Assembly (NCBI GenBank): GCA_022843145.1
Contig: JALHOF010000011.1
Coordinates: 108,721 to 172,720, forward strand
DNA: 64,000 bases
Direction: 5' to 3'
From: Hyphomicrobium sp.
Lineage (GTDB): Bacteria > Pseudomonadota > Alphaproteobacteria > Rhizobiales > Hyphomicrobiaceae
The translations under genes were made by a program, and so were the position numbers. Shown here in pieces: positions 1 to 16,050 of this stretch. Position 1 is the first letter of the stretch. Every line of letters begins with the position of its first letter. A model generated the notes under the pieces. The model was not told the origin of the DNA. It did not search any database and saw nothing but the letters and a program-made list of their open reading frames with translations.

Positions 1-142
1 CCGAGTTCGGCTTCTTCGGCGTCGTGGTGTAGACGCGCGTGCAAACGCCGCGCTTCTGCGGGCACGACTCCATGTGGCGGGACTTCTCGCGGTAGGTCTT
101 GGCCTCGCGCGGCTTCCGGATCAGCTGTTGTATCGTCGGCAT
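1..142 (-). CDS. rpsL: 30S ribosomal protein S12, N-terminal part (cut by window edge)
   Basis: S12 sits in the decoding centre of the 30S subunit. The first 47 codons are present, beginning [13 protein letters not shown] and ending in the strongly conserved segment [18 protein letters not shown]; the rest lies outside the window. Lys43, where substitutions classically cause streptomycin resistance, is lysine here, so this part is of the sensitive type. The gene lies downstream of rpoC in the same direction, the usual alphaproteobacterial order, and has its own promoter at 372-400. It would be followed outside the window by rpsG, fusA and perhaps another tuf; that is inference. Confidence 0.97.
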   Translation of the reverse strand, partial: MPTIQQLIRKPREAKTYREKSRHMESCPQKRGVCTRVYTTTPKKPNS

Positions 143-371
143 GCGCCTCGTCTCACCCTCGGGCACCAGCACGGCATGCGCCGGCGCCAACTGAAACTGC
201 CGGAGGCCGCGTTTGCGGCCACCCGGCACGAACCCAGAGGATCACGCGGCCCAAGCGAGCCGCAGATCGTGGAATTAAAATTACTTGCGTCTTTCCGGGA
301 GCGTTTAGTCCGGCCCTGCCGCCTTGGTGGCGCGGGGCAGTTGGACTACCACCTTCCGTGAGAGTGGCGAA
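143..371 (-). promoter_or_regulatory. rpsL 5' leader
   Basis: This stretch holds no gene. If the promoter at 372-400 is used, about 220 nt of it is transcribed as an untranslated leader before the rpsL ATG at 142. It can fold partly: the segment 308-348 contains short complementary arms (GTCC with GGAC, CTGCC with GGCAG). A long structured leader ahead of the str operon could allow attenuation or ribosomal-protein feedback, but I recognise no specific protein-binding motif. Confidence 0.4.
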
Positions 372-400
372 GCTATATACACAGCTTTAATGCGGGTCAA
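372..400 (-). promoter_or_regulatory. Strong sigma70-type promoter for rpsL operon
   Basis: Read on the minus strand, TTGACC (395-400) and TATAGC (372-377) are separated by exactly 17 bp, close to the housekeeping consensus. An overlapping TATATA lies 2 bp upstream of the -10. It points towards rpsL, with initiation expected near position 365. It lies after the rpoC terminator-like hairpin, which suggests rpsL is at least partly uncoupled from the rpoBC operon. Confidence 0.65.
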
Positions 401-443
401 CTCCCGCTCGCCGCGCACGTGAAGTTTTTTTGGCGAGTGCGAA

Positions 444-467
444 GAAGCCGGGACATATCCCGGCTTC
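444..467 (-). terminator. Hairpin downstream of rpoC
   Basis: A perfect 9-bp stem (GAAGCCGGG with CCCGGCTTC) and a 6-nt loop lie about 36 nt after the rpoC stop. No U-tract follows on the minus strand, so this is either a weak or Rho-assisted terminator, or a 3' stabilising hairpin. Confidence 0.5.
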
Positions 468-502
468 CACGATCGTATCTGCCTTGTGAAACGGGCGTTT
501 TA

Positions 503-4726
<4,224 letters not shown>

Positions 4727-4837
4727 CGGCTCTCTCCTCGCGGGACGGGGGCGCGTCCCTAAAATCTCGGTGGCGGACATCCGCCAGGAACGGTCGCCCG
4801 GGGTGGGCGGACCGATCGTCTATCGTAGGGCCATCAG

Positions 4838-4897
4838 GACGAGCCGATACGCCGGCTCGTCTCGGCCCTCGCCTCGCCCGACCTTTCGGGGCGAGGC
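4838..4897 (-). promoter_or_regulatory. Two hairpins in the rpoB-rpoC spacer
   Basis: Two perfect 8-bp stems lie in tandem just after rpoB: GACGAGCC/GGCTCGTC at 4838-4861, and GCCTCGCC/GGCGAGGC at 4871-4897. Neither is followed by a U-run, so full termination is unlikely. They could be RNA processing or stability elements that tune the rpoB:rpoC message ratio; that role is inference. Confidence 0.45.
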
Positions 4898-4907
4898 ACG
4901 TGCGGCG

Positions 4908-9062
<4,155 letters not shown>

Positions 9063-9275
9063 GTCCGATCCTCACTTATTTAAGCCTCGCGCACGAGTGA
9101 CGGCTCGGCGCTTTCTCTGTCGTCTCGCGGGCAACCGCCATTCCCCGCGTCATCCGTCGTCAAAAGCGCCATGCCGTTTCGCGTTTCCACGAAGCGGCGG
9201 CGCCTGAAACGGCTCGCCGGAAGGTCCGATCGGTGCTTTCGCCCGACGAGACCCTCCGGAGAACCGTCGTCGTAT

Positions 9276-9303
9276 CCCCTCCCCCCGCAGCCGGGGGGAG
9301 GGG
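9276..9303 (-). promoter_or_regulatory. 11-bp GC hairpin between rplL and rpoB (candidate attenuator)
   Basis: A perfect inverted repeat (CCCCTCCCCCC, loop GCAGCC, GGGGGGAGGGG) begins 8 nt after the rplL stop codon. It sits where E. coli has the partial terminator and RNase III site that lower rpoBC expression relative to rplJL. No U-tract follows. The sequence also resembles GC-rich dispersed palindromes found in some alphaproteobacterial genomes, so it may be one copy of such a repeat. Confidence 0.6.
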
Positions 9304-9310
9304 AGAACGA

Positions 9311-9682
9311 TTACTTCACCTCGACGACCGCACCCTGGTCCTCGAGCTGCTTCTTGAGCTTCATCGCTTCGTCCTTCGGCACGCCGTCCTTCACGGTCTT
9401 GCCGCCGGCCTCGACGAGATCCTTGGCTTCCTTCAGGCCGAGACCCGTGATCGTGCGGATTTCCTTGATCACGTTGATCTTCTTGTCGCCGCCCGACTTC
9501 AGGATGACGGTGAACTCGGTCTGCTCTTCGACAGCTGCGGCCGGACCGGCTGCGGGGCCGGCGACGGCGACGGCAGCGGCGGCCGAGACGCCCCACTTCT
9601 CTTCGAGCATCTTGGCGAGTTCGGCGGCCTCGAGAACGGTCAGCTTCGAGAGATCGTCGACGATCTTGGTGAGATCGGTCAT
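9311..9682 (-). CDS. rplL: 50S ribosomal protein L7/L12
   Basis: This is the 123-residue stalk protein that recruits translation GTPases. The N-terminal dimerisation helices ([14 protein letters not shown]) are followed by an Ala/Pro/Gly hinge at about residues 34-50. The C-terminal factor-binding domain contains the conserved [12 protein letters not shown] helix and the [23 protein letters not shown] segments. It lies 112 nt after rplJ and 248 nt before rpoB, the standard rplJL-rpoBC arrangement. Confidence 0.98.
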   Translation of the reverse strand: MTDLTKIVDDLSKLTVLEAAELAKMLEEKWGVSAAAAVAVAGPAAGPAAAVEEQTEFTVILKSGGDKKINVIKEIRTITGLGLKEAKDLVEAGGKTVKDGVPKDEAMKLKKQLEDQGAVVEVK

Positions 9683-9794
9683 GGTGTAAGTCCTTCCAGT
9701 TTGAACGTTGATGGTTGCGGGTTGCAGCAGCGCTGCGGTTCAAGTCTCACGTCGTGTTCACCTTGGCGCCCAAGGCCTCGGGGACGGTTGTCCC

Positions 9795-10307
9795 TCAAGA
9801 GCCCTGCGCAGCCTTCGCCTGGATGACCCGGGCCAGCTTGGCACCCGGCTCCTTGACCGTGCGGGCGATCTTCGTCGCCGGCGCGTTCAGGAGGCCGATC
9901 AGCTTGGCACGCAGTTCATCGAGCGACGGCAGCTCGGCGAGCGCCTTCACACCCTTCGCGTCGAGGACGGTTTTGCCCATCGCGCCGCCGAGGATGACGA
10001 GTTTCTCGTTCCCCTTGGCATATGCGACGGCAGCCCGTGCCGCGGCGATCGGATCCTTGGAAAAGGCCAGTACGGTCGGCCCCTTCATCAGATCCGAAAG
10101 ACCCTCGGCGTCGGTGTCCTTCAGCGCGAGCTTTGCCAGCGTGTTCTTGGCCACTTTCACAGAGCCGCCCGCTTCTTTGACCTTCTTGCGGAACTCTGCG
10201 GATTGAGCGGCCACCATGCCGGTATTGTGGGCGACGACCACCAAGCCCGTGTCCTTGAACACGTCATGGAGATCGGTCACGAGCGCTTTTTTCGCGGCTC
10301 TATCCAC
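9795..10307 (-). CDS. rplJ: 50S ribosomal protein L10
   Basis: L10 anchors L7/L12 dimers to the ribosome and, with L7/L12, normally represses its own operon. The 170-residue protein begins (V/M)[24 protein letters not shown] and ends in the A/K-rich L7/L12-binding helix. GTG at 10307 is chosen because GAGGAG lies 7 nt upstream and the family N-terminus falls there. The open frame extends upstream to 10451, but that part is low-complexity and has no ribosome-binding site. It follows a 421-nt leader after rplA. Confidence 0.95.
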   Translation of the reverse strand: MDRAAKKALVTDLHDVFKDTGLVVVAHNTGMVAAQSAEFRKKVKEAGGSVKVAKNTLAKLALKDTDAEGLSDLMKGPTVLAFSKDPIAAARAAVAYAKGNEKLVILGGAMGKTVLDAKGVKALAELPSLDELRAKLIGLLNAPATKIARTVKEPGAKLARVIQAKAAQGS

Positions 10308-10728
10308 CTGCTCACTCCTCGTTGCGGCCGAAGCGAACCTCGGCCGCGGGTTGCACCTTGCCGCGTCACCGGGTTTCCCCGCATGTCGCGACGCTTCAGT
10401 CCTGTCCTCCGCGCCATAGGTGGCGGCACGGGTGCGACCCAGAAGGTTCAAACCGGCAACGCCCTAGGTCATCCCTTGAGCAACACCGGGTTGTCTCCCG
10501 TCTCATGCAGGCCCTCTTTCGGGCTTAGGCTTCCCCGCCTGGGCGGATTGGCACCTGCAGTCTCGGACAGGCTCCCGATCGTCGGGCCCGCGAGGACCTT
10601 CGGAGCGAGAGTTTTCCGGACTTTCGTCCGGAAGCTCGAGACGGGGCGAACCGAAGCCCGCCGCCGCCTGTCCCGAATACGGGACGATCGTCGTTGTGAC
10701 GCCGGGCTGACCGGCGTCATCGGCTGCG
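10308..10728 (-). promoter_or_regulatory. Long rplJ leader with GNRA-capped hairpin
   Basis: This 421-nt gap between rplA and rplJ contains no convincing gene. On the minus strand 10614-10633 forms a perfect 8-bp stem (TTCCGGAC/GTCCGGAA) closed by a GAAA tetraloop, flanked by outer CGAG/CTCG arms. In many bacteria the rplJ leader binds the L10-(L7/L12) complex and includes a kink-turn. The position fits such a leader, but I could not identify the full L10-leader consensus. A separate rplJL promoter may also lie here. Confidence 0.5.
10698..10718 (-). terminator. Hairpin after rplA
   Basis: A perfect 8-bp stem (GACGCCGG/CCGGCGTC) with a 5-nt loop starts about 10 nt after the rplA stop. No U-run follows, so it may partly terminate the rplKA transcript or mark a processing point before rplJL. 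Confidence 0.45.
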
Positions 10729-11484
10729 TCAGTTCGCTGGCACGCCGGAGGTCACGCTCGACGTCTCGACCTTGAGGCCGGGACCCATCGTCGTGCTCAC
10801 CGACACCTTCTTGAGATAGGTGCCCTTAGAGCCCTGCGGCTTCGCCTTCACCACGGCGTCAACGAAAGCCTTGATGTTTTCGACCAGCGCCTTCTCGGTG
10901 AAGCTCGCCTTGCCGACGCCGGCGTGCACGATGCCCGCCTTTTCGACGCGGAACTCGACCGAGCCGCCCTTCGCACCCTTCACGGCGCCGACCACATCCA
11001 TGGTCACGGTGCCGACGCGCGGATTGGGCATCAGACCGCGCGGGCCCAGCACCTTACCGAGACGGCCGACGAGGCCCATCATGTCCGGCGTCGCGATGCA
11101 GCGGTCGAAGTTGATCGTGCCCTTCGACACGATGTCGACCAGCTCCTCCGCGCCAACGATGTCCGCGCCCGCCGCCTTGGCTTCCTCGGCCTTGGCGCCC
11201 CGCGCGAACACAGCAACCCGCGCCGTGCGGCCCGAGCCGTTCGGCAGGTTGCAGACGCCACGGACCATCTGGTCGGCGTGCTTGGGGTCGACGCCGAGAT
11301 TGAGAGCGATTTCGACGGTCTCGTCGAACTTCGACTTGGCCCGCTCCTTGATCAGCTTCACGGCCTCATCGATGACGTAGGCCTTGTTGCGGTCGACGCC
11401 TTCGTTGATGGCTGCCTGACGCTTGCCACCAGCGAGACGCGTCGTCTTGATCTGCTCGGGAGAGATGTTTGCTTTCGTAGCCAT
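10729..11484 (-). CDS. rplA: 50S ribosomal protein L1
   Basis: L1 forms the mobile stalk at the ribosomal E site and usually represses translation of the rplKA message. The protein has 251 residues; the length is slightly above the common 230 because of a longer N-terminus ([20 protein letters not shown]). The conserved [16 protein letters not shown] segment near residue 147 and the C-terminal [19 protein letters not shown] are intact. The start has GGAG about 8 nt upstream and lies only 3 nt after rplK, so the two are translationally linked. Confidence 0.97.
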   Translation of the reverse strand: MATKANISPEQIKTTRLAGGKRQAAINEGVDRNKAYVIDEAVKLIKERAKSKFDETVEIALNLGVDPKHADQMVRGVCNLPNGSGRTARVAVFARGAKAEEAKAAGADIVGAEELVDIVSKGTINFDRCIATPDMMGLVGRLGKVLGPRGLMPNPRVGTVTMDVVGAVKGAKGGSVEFRVEKAGIVHAGVGKASFTEKALVENIKAFVDAVVKAKPQGSKGTYLKKVSVSTTMGPGLKVETSSVTSGVPAN

Positions 11485-11487
11485 CGA

Positions 11488-11916
11488 TTACTCCACCACC
11501 TTGAGGCCCATGGACCGGGCGGAGCCGGCGATCGTCCGCGCGGCCTGCTCGAGGTCGTCGGTGTTCAAGTCCTTCATCTTGGTCTTGGCGATCTCGCGGA
11601 CCTGCGCCATCGTCACCTGCCCGGCGACTTCGCGGCCAGGGGTCTTGGACCCCGACTCGACGGTCGCTGCCTTCTTGAGGAAGAACGACGCTGGCGGCGT
11701 GCGCATCTCGAACGTAAACGAGCGATCGGAAAAGACCGTGATCTTGACGGGAATCGGTGTTCCCTGTTCCATATCCTTGGTCTTGGCGTTGAACGCCTTG
11801 CAGAACTCCATGATGTTGACGCCGCGCTGACCGAGCGCGGGTCCGATCGGCGGCGACGGGTTTGCCTTGCCCGCCGGCACTTGGAGGTTGATGAAACCGT
11901 CTATTTTCTTCGCCAT
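11488..11916 (-). CDS. rplK: 50S ribosomal protein L11
   Basis: L11 is part of the GTPase-associated centre with 23S rRNA and is needed for RelA activation. It has the typical 142 residues: [43 protein letters not shown] at the N-terminus with the proline-rich hinge, and the RNA-binding C-terminal half ending SMGLKVVE. The ATG at 11916 is preferred over an in-frame codon at 12075; AGGGGA precedes it. A strong tetraloop hairpin sits directly upstream of that site. Confidence 0.98.
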   Translation of the reverse strand: MAKKIDGFINLQVPAGKANPSPPIGPALGQRGVNIMEFCKAFNAKTKDMEQGTPIPVKITVFSDRSFTFEMRTPPASFFLKKAATVESGSKTPGREVAGQVTMAQVREIAKTKMKDLNTDDLEQAARTIAGSARSMGLKVVE

Positions 11917-11930
11917 GTCGTCCCCTGACA

Positions 11931-11961
11931 CTAACGGGAAGGCGAACCTTCCCAGGGTTAG
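11931..11961 (-). promoter_or_regulatory. UUCG-capped hairpin next to the rplK ribosome-binding site
   Basis: On the minus strand the RNA reads CTAAC, CCT bulge, GGGAAGG, UUCG loop, CCTTCCC, GTTAG. This gives a 7-bp stem with an extra-stable UUCG tetraloop, extended by five more pairs. It ends 15 nt before the rplK ATG, touching the Shine-Dalgarno region. In E. coli L1 represses this operon by binding the rplK leader, so this is a candidate L1-responsive element (inference). Confidence 0.55.
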
Positions 11962-12092
11962 CGGTCCACGGAGCGCTGAAACCGGATGGTCTCGCAGCGC
12001 TCCTCCCGCGGTTTGCACGTGACGGCGAAGCAAGGTCGCCGGCCCGTGGTTGTCCGGCGCCAAGGCACCGGGCAATTCAAAAAATCAGTTCC

Positions 12093-12629
12093 TCAGCTCG
12101 CAACCTTCTCGACCTGCGTGAATTCGAGCTCGACGGGCGTCGGCCGGCCGAAGATCGACACCGCGACCTTGAGCCTCGAGCGCTCCTCGTCGACTTCCTC
12201 GACGTGGCCCTGGAACGAGGCGAACGGCCCATCGGCGACCTTGACCTGCTCTCCGATCTCGAAGGTGATCGAGGGCTTGGGCCGCTCGACGCCTTCCTTG
12301 ACCTGATTGAGAATGCGCATGGCCTCGTCGTCGGAGATCGGCATCGGCTTGTTGTCGGCGCCGAGGAAACCCGTGACCTTGGGCGTGTTCTTGATCATCA
12401 CGAAGCCGGCGTCGGTCATCTGCATTTTGACCAGCACGTAGCCCGGAAGAAACTTGCGCTCGACCTGCGATTTGCGGCCGCGTTTGACTTCGACGACCTC
12501 TTCGGTCGGAACCATCACCTCGTCGATGAGATGGGCGAGCCCAGCCGTCTTCGCGCGCTCCTTGATGGCATCGGCCACCTTGCGCTCGAAGTTGGTGTAG
12601 GCGTGAACGATATACCAGCGCTTCGTCAT
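12093..12629 (-). CDS. nusG: Transcription termination/antitermination factor NusG
   Basis: NusG binds the RNA polymerase clamp and links it to Rho or to the ribosome via S10. The 178-residue protein has the N-terminal NGN domain (MTKRWYIVHAYTNFERKVADAI ... FLPGYVLVKM) and the C-terminal KOW domain (GEQVKVADGPFASFQGHVEEVD). The insert GRKSQVERKF between them is typical of proteobacterial NusG. It lies 112 nt downstream of secE, and rplK follows after a 176-nt leader. Confidence 0.98.
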   Translation of the reverse strand: MTKRWYIVHAYTNFERKVADAIKERAKTAGLAHLIDEVMVPTEEVVEVKRGRKSQVERKFLPGYVLVKMQMTDAGFVMIKNTPKVTGFLGADNKPMPISDDEAMRILNQVKEGVERPKPSITFEIGEQVKVADGPFASFQGHVEEVDEERSRLKVAVSIFGRPTPVELEFTQVEKVAS

Positions 12630-12741
12630 GCCTTCCGTCTCGCTCCGCGCCCCCGGCTCAATCGAACCTCGGCGCTCCCTTCATCGATCTCGTGAAATTG
12701 CCGAGCTTTCGCTCAGCAGCGGGTAGTGCCCATCGGGCCGG

Positions 12742-12939
12742 CTAACTGCCGAGACCCAGCAGCACCTTGACGAGCTGGCCGATCACCTGGTCGGCGAGCA
12801 AGAAGAACAGCGACGCCAAAACGACCATGAACAACACCATCAGCGAGGTCACCCAGACCTCTTTCCAGGTCGGCCAGGTCACCTTCGCGACCTCGGTCCG
12901 GACTTCCTGGATGAACTCGAACGGATTCAGCCTCGCCAT
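12742..12939 (-). CDS. secE: Preprotein translocase subunit SecE
   Basis: This small 65-residue SecE has a cytoplasmic amphipathic part with the conserved EVAKVTWPTWKEV motif followed by one membrane helix (about residues 31-58). This is the single-span form typical of alphaproteobacteria. It partners SecY and SecG in the Sec channel. It is encoded between tRNA-Trp and nusG, the classic position. Confidence 0.97.
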   Translation of the reverse strand: MARLNPFEFIQEVRTEVAKVTWPTWKEVWVTSLMVLFMVVLASLFFLLADQVIGQLVKVLLGLGS

Positions 12940-13069
12940 GCCCTACACTTCCTTGGTCACTTCTCCGGCTCCACCGCTGAGCCGACTGCGACGTCATGAC
13001 GCAACTAAAATGCGCCTGTCGCGGCAAGATCCGGCGTTTTCGACGCGGATCCGGCCACGAAAAAATACC

Positions 13070-13145
13070 TGGCAGGGGCGGAGGGTCTTGAACCCCCAAC
13101 CTTCGGTTTTGGAGACCGACGCTCTGCCAATTGAGCTACACCCCT
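13070..13145 (-). tRNA. tRNA-Trp (CCA anticodon), 3' CCA encoded
   Basis: The 76-nt cloverleaf reads AGGGGTG at the 5' acceptor arm and CGCCCCT-G-CCA at the 3' end. The anticodon arm is TCGGT-CTCCAAA-ACCGA with anticodon CCA. The T-arm has the GGTTCAAG loop. A run of six T residues follows about 4 nt after the CCA on the minus strand and could help termination. It lies just before secE, as in many proteobacteria. Confidence 0.97.
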
Positions 13146-13298
13146 ATGGCGCCGAGCCATTTTTCAAGTTTGGCCCTGAACGCTGCAACGCACAAACCGC
13201 TACCGGGCCGCACTCTCTAGCCCATGAAAGAAGGTTTGTCACTCTCCGCGTTCATAATTCGCTTGCCTGTGCCTCATGCGACATGAAGCAGGCCCGCG

Positions 13299-13625
13299 TC
13301 AGCGCGCGCTCTCCTCTACGACCACGGCGGTGCCGTAGGCAAGAACTTCCGTCACGGCGGACGCCATTTCATTGGCATCGTAGCGCATTGCGAGGATCGC
13401 ATTGGCCCCCTGCGCGGCGGCTTGCCGTATAAGCAGGTCGTAGGCTTCGTTCCGCGCGTCCTCGGCGAGCTTCGTGTAAAGCGTGATGTTGCCGCCGAAC
13501 AGGATCTGGATCGACGCGCCGATGTTGCCGACGAGGCTCCGCGACCGGACCGAAAGCCCGCGAACGACGCCGATGTGCCGGACGATCCGATATCCCGGCA
13601 GCTCATTGGTTGTCACGACGATCAT
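13299..13625 (-). CDS. UPF0145 (YbjQ-like) family protein
   Basis: This 108-residue protein is of the conserved UPF0145 family: MIVVTTNELPGYRIVRHIGVVRGLSVRSR, then LFGGNITLYTKLAEDARNEAYDLL, and ANAILAMRYDANEM. Members form pentameric rings; no biochemical function is established. The ATG at 13625 has GGGAGGG upstream; an in-frame upstream start (13730) is less likely. It stands alone between tRNA-Trp and a divergent secreted-protein gene. Confidence 0.9.
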   Translation of the reverse strand: MIVVTTNELPGYRIVRHIGVVRGLSVRSRSLVGNIGASIQILFGGNITLYTKLAEDARNEAYDLLIRQAAAQGANAILAMRYDANEMASAVTEVLAYGTAVVVEESAR

Positions 13626-13813
13626 GCATCCCTCCCGCGCTCGCCGCCAGCTCCCCCGACCGGCCCTCGCCGGCCCACACCATACGTCTCCGGAGACCGA
13701 TCCGCGAGCGTGGCCTTGCGGGCTGCACAAGAGATCAAAGCGCCCGTCGATTGCTTACCAGTCGTTAACCAGATGAGATCATCTTCGTGCGACCTATCGG
13801 AGGGAGATTTCGT

Positions 13814-14218
13814 ATGTCACGCGTACCCTTTTATGTCCTCGTTCCGCTCGCTGGAGCGATCACCCTGACAGTCGGCGCGTTTGCCGGCTCGACGCCCGCC
13901 GACGCCCGCAAGCTCGGCAGGGCTGCTGCTGGCGCTGCAGCGATAACTGCCGGCAAGTCCGCTGCGAGAGCCGCAACACGGGAAACGTCCGATGAAGCCG
14001 GGCAAGATGCCACGGCCGCGGCCATGCCCACCAATGTCGACGAAAGCGAGCGCGCGAAACGCGTCGATGAGGCAGCGGCGCGCGCCAAGAACCAACTGCA
14101 ATCGGAAAAGAGCGGCGGCGCAGGATTTGCGCCGACGAGTGGACCGGCAAACCCGGCCGAAACCACAGCCGTCGTCTGCGTGGCCGGCTGCGGCTACGGG
14201 CGCAGCGCCGGGCGCTGA
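13814..14218 (+). CDS. Hypothetical secreted protein
   Basis: I do not recognise a family. The 134-residue product starts with a clear signal peptide (MSRVPFYVLVPLAGAITLTVGAFAG, cleavage near STPADA). An alanine-rich, partly charged low-complexity middle follows, with a short C-terminus containing two close cysteines (VVCVAGCGYGR). GGAGGG lies 7 nt before the ATG at 13814, which is preferred over 13787. It is the only plus-strand gene inside the ribosomal-protein segment and converges on tuf. Confidence 0.75.
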   Translation: MSRVPFYVLVPLAGAITLTVGAFAGSTPADARKLGRAAAGAAAITAGKSAARAATRETSDEAGQDATAAAMPTNVDESERAKRVDEAAARAKNQLQSEKSGGAGFAPTSGPANPAETTAVVCVAGCGYGRSAGR

Positions 14219-14238
14219 TCGGCAAACGCAACGCACAA

Positions 14239-14272
14239 AAATGGGACCGGATGTCGCCATCCGGTCCCATTT
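14239..14272 (-). terminator. Rho-independent terminator of tuf (possibly bidirectional)
   Basis: A perfect 14-bp stem (AAATGGGACCGGAT/ATCCGGTCCCATTT) with a 6-nt loop lies between the convergent 13814-14218 gene and tuf. On the minus strand it runs into TTTTTG, a good intrinsic terminator for tuf. On the plus strand it is followed by TTTCATTTC, so it may also serve the secreted-protein gene. Confidence 0.85.
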
Positions 14273-14308
14273 CATTTCACGACGGCTATGGCGTCGCGTA
14301 GCTCTTCG

Positions 14309-15517
<1,209 letters not shown>

Positions 15518-15592
15518 GTCACTGGTGTCCTACGTGCTGATTACAATTCGGCCGCCGCCTTGTCTCGACACGGAAGCCGCCGTTGGCGCGAT

Positions 15593-15621
15593 CCGATAGG
15601 AGGGTTTCCGGAGCGTTGCAA
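15593..15621 (-). promoter_or_regulatory. Candidate tuf promoter
   Basis: On the minus strand TTGCAA (15616-15621) and TATCGG (15593-15598) are 17 bp apart and point at tuf, about 75 nt upstream of its ATG. Only moderately similar to consensus. The 290-bp gap between tRNA-Gly and tuf shows no gene, and cotranscription with the tRNA is the alternative. Confidence 0.35.
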
Positions 15622-15809
15622 GAGTGAAGTGTCGATGCGCCATTTCAGTGACTGGCTGCACACGTGCCGAGCGATATGAAGCTATCGTTGTGATGATGCG
15701 AAATCGGGCGATTTCAATCACTGATCGTCCACCGGGGAGGCGCGCAATCCCCGTCGACGCCGTCGTTGGTTCGAACCGCTCCGCGTCGAGGGCGGTGCGT
15801 GAGTGAAAG

Positions 15810-15883
15810 TGGAGCGGGTGAAGGGAATCGAACCCTCGTCGTAAGCTTGGAAGGCTTCTGCTTTACCATTAAGCTACACCCGC
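15810..15883 (-). tRNA. tRNA-Gly (TCC anticodon), 3' CCA encoded
   Basis: The 74-nt cloverleaf has acceptor arm GCGGGTG paired with CACCCGC, discriminator T and an encoded CCA. The anticodon loop CTTCCAA gives anticodon TCC. The first anticodon-stem pair is a G-A mismatch; the other four are paired. The T-loop GGTTCGATTCC is canonical. It lies upstream of tuf in the same direction. Confidence 0.96.
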
Positions 15884-16050
15884 AACGCCGTGAAACTCCA
15901 ACAAGTTTCGAGGCATTCAGTCGAAAGAAATCCGGATTTGATCGTCGAACGATCAGTTCGAGCATCGCGGTTTCATCGATCTGCCCGGATTTCATAGTCG
16001 GTTTGGTGGCGCGTGTGAAGCCCAGCCCAGTGGCCCTACACCGAGCAGCC

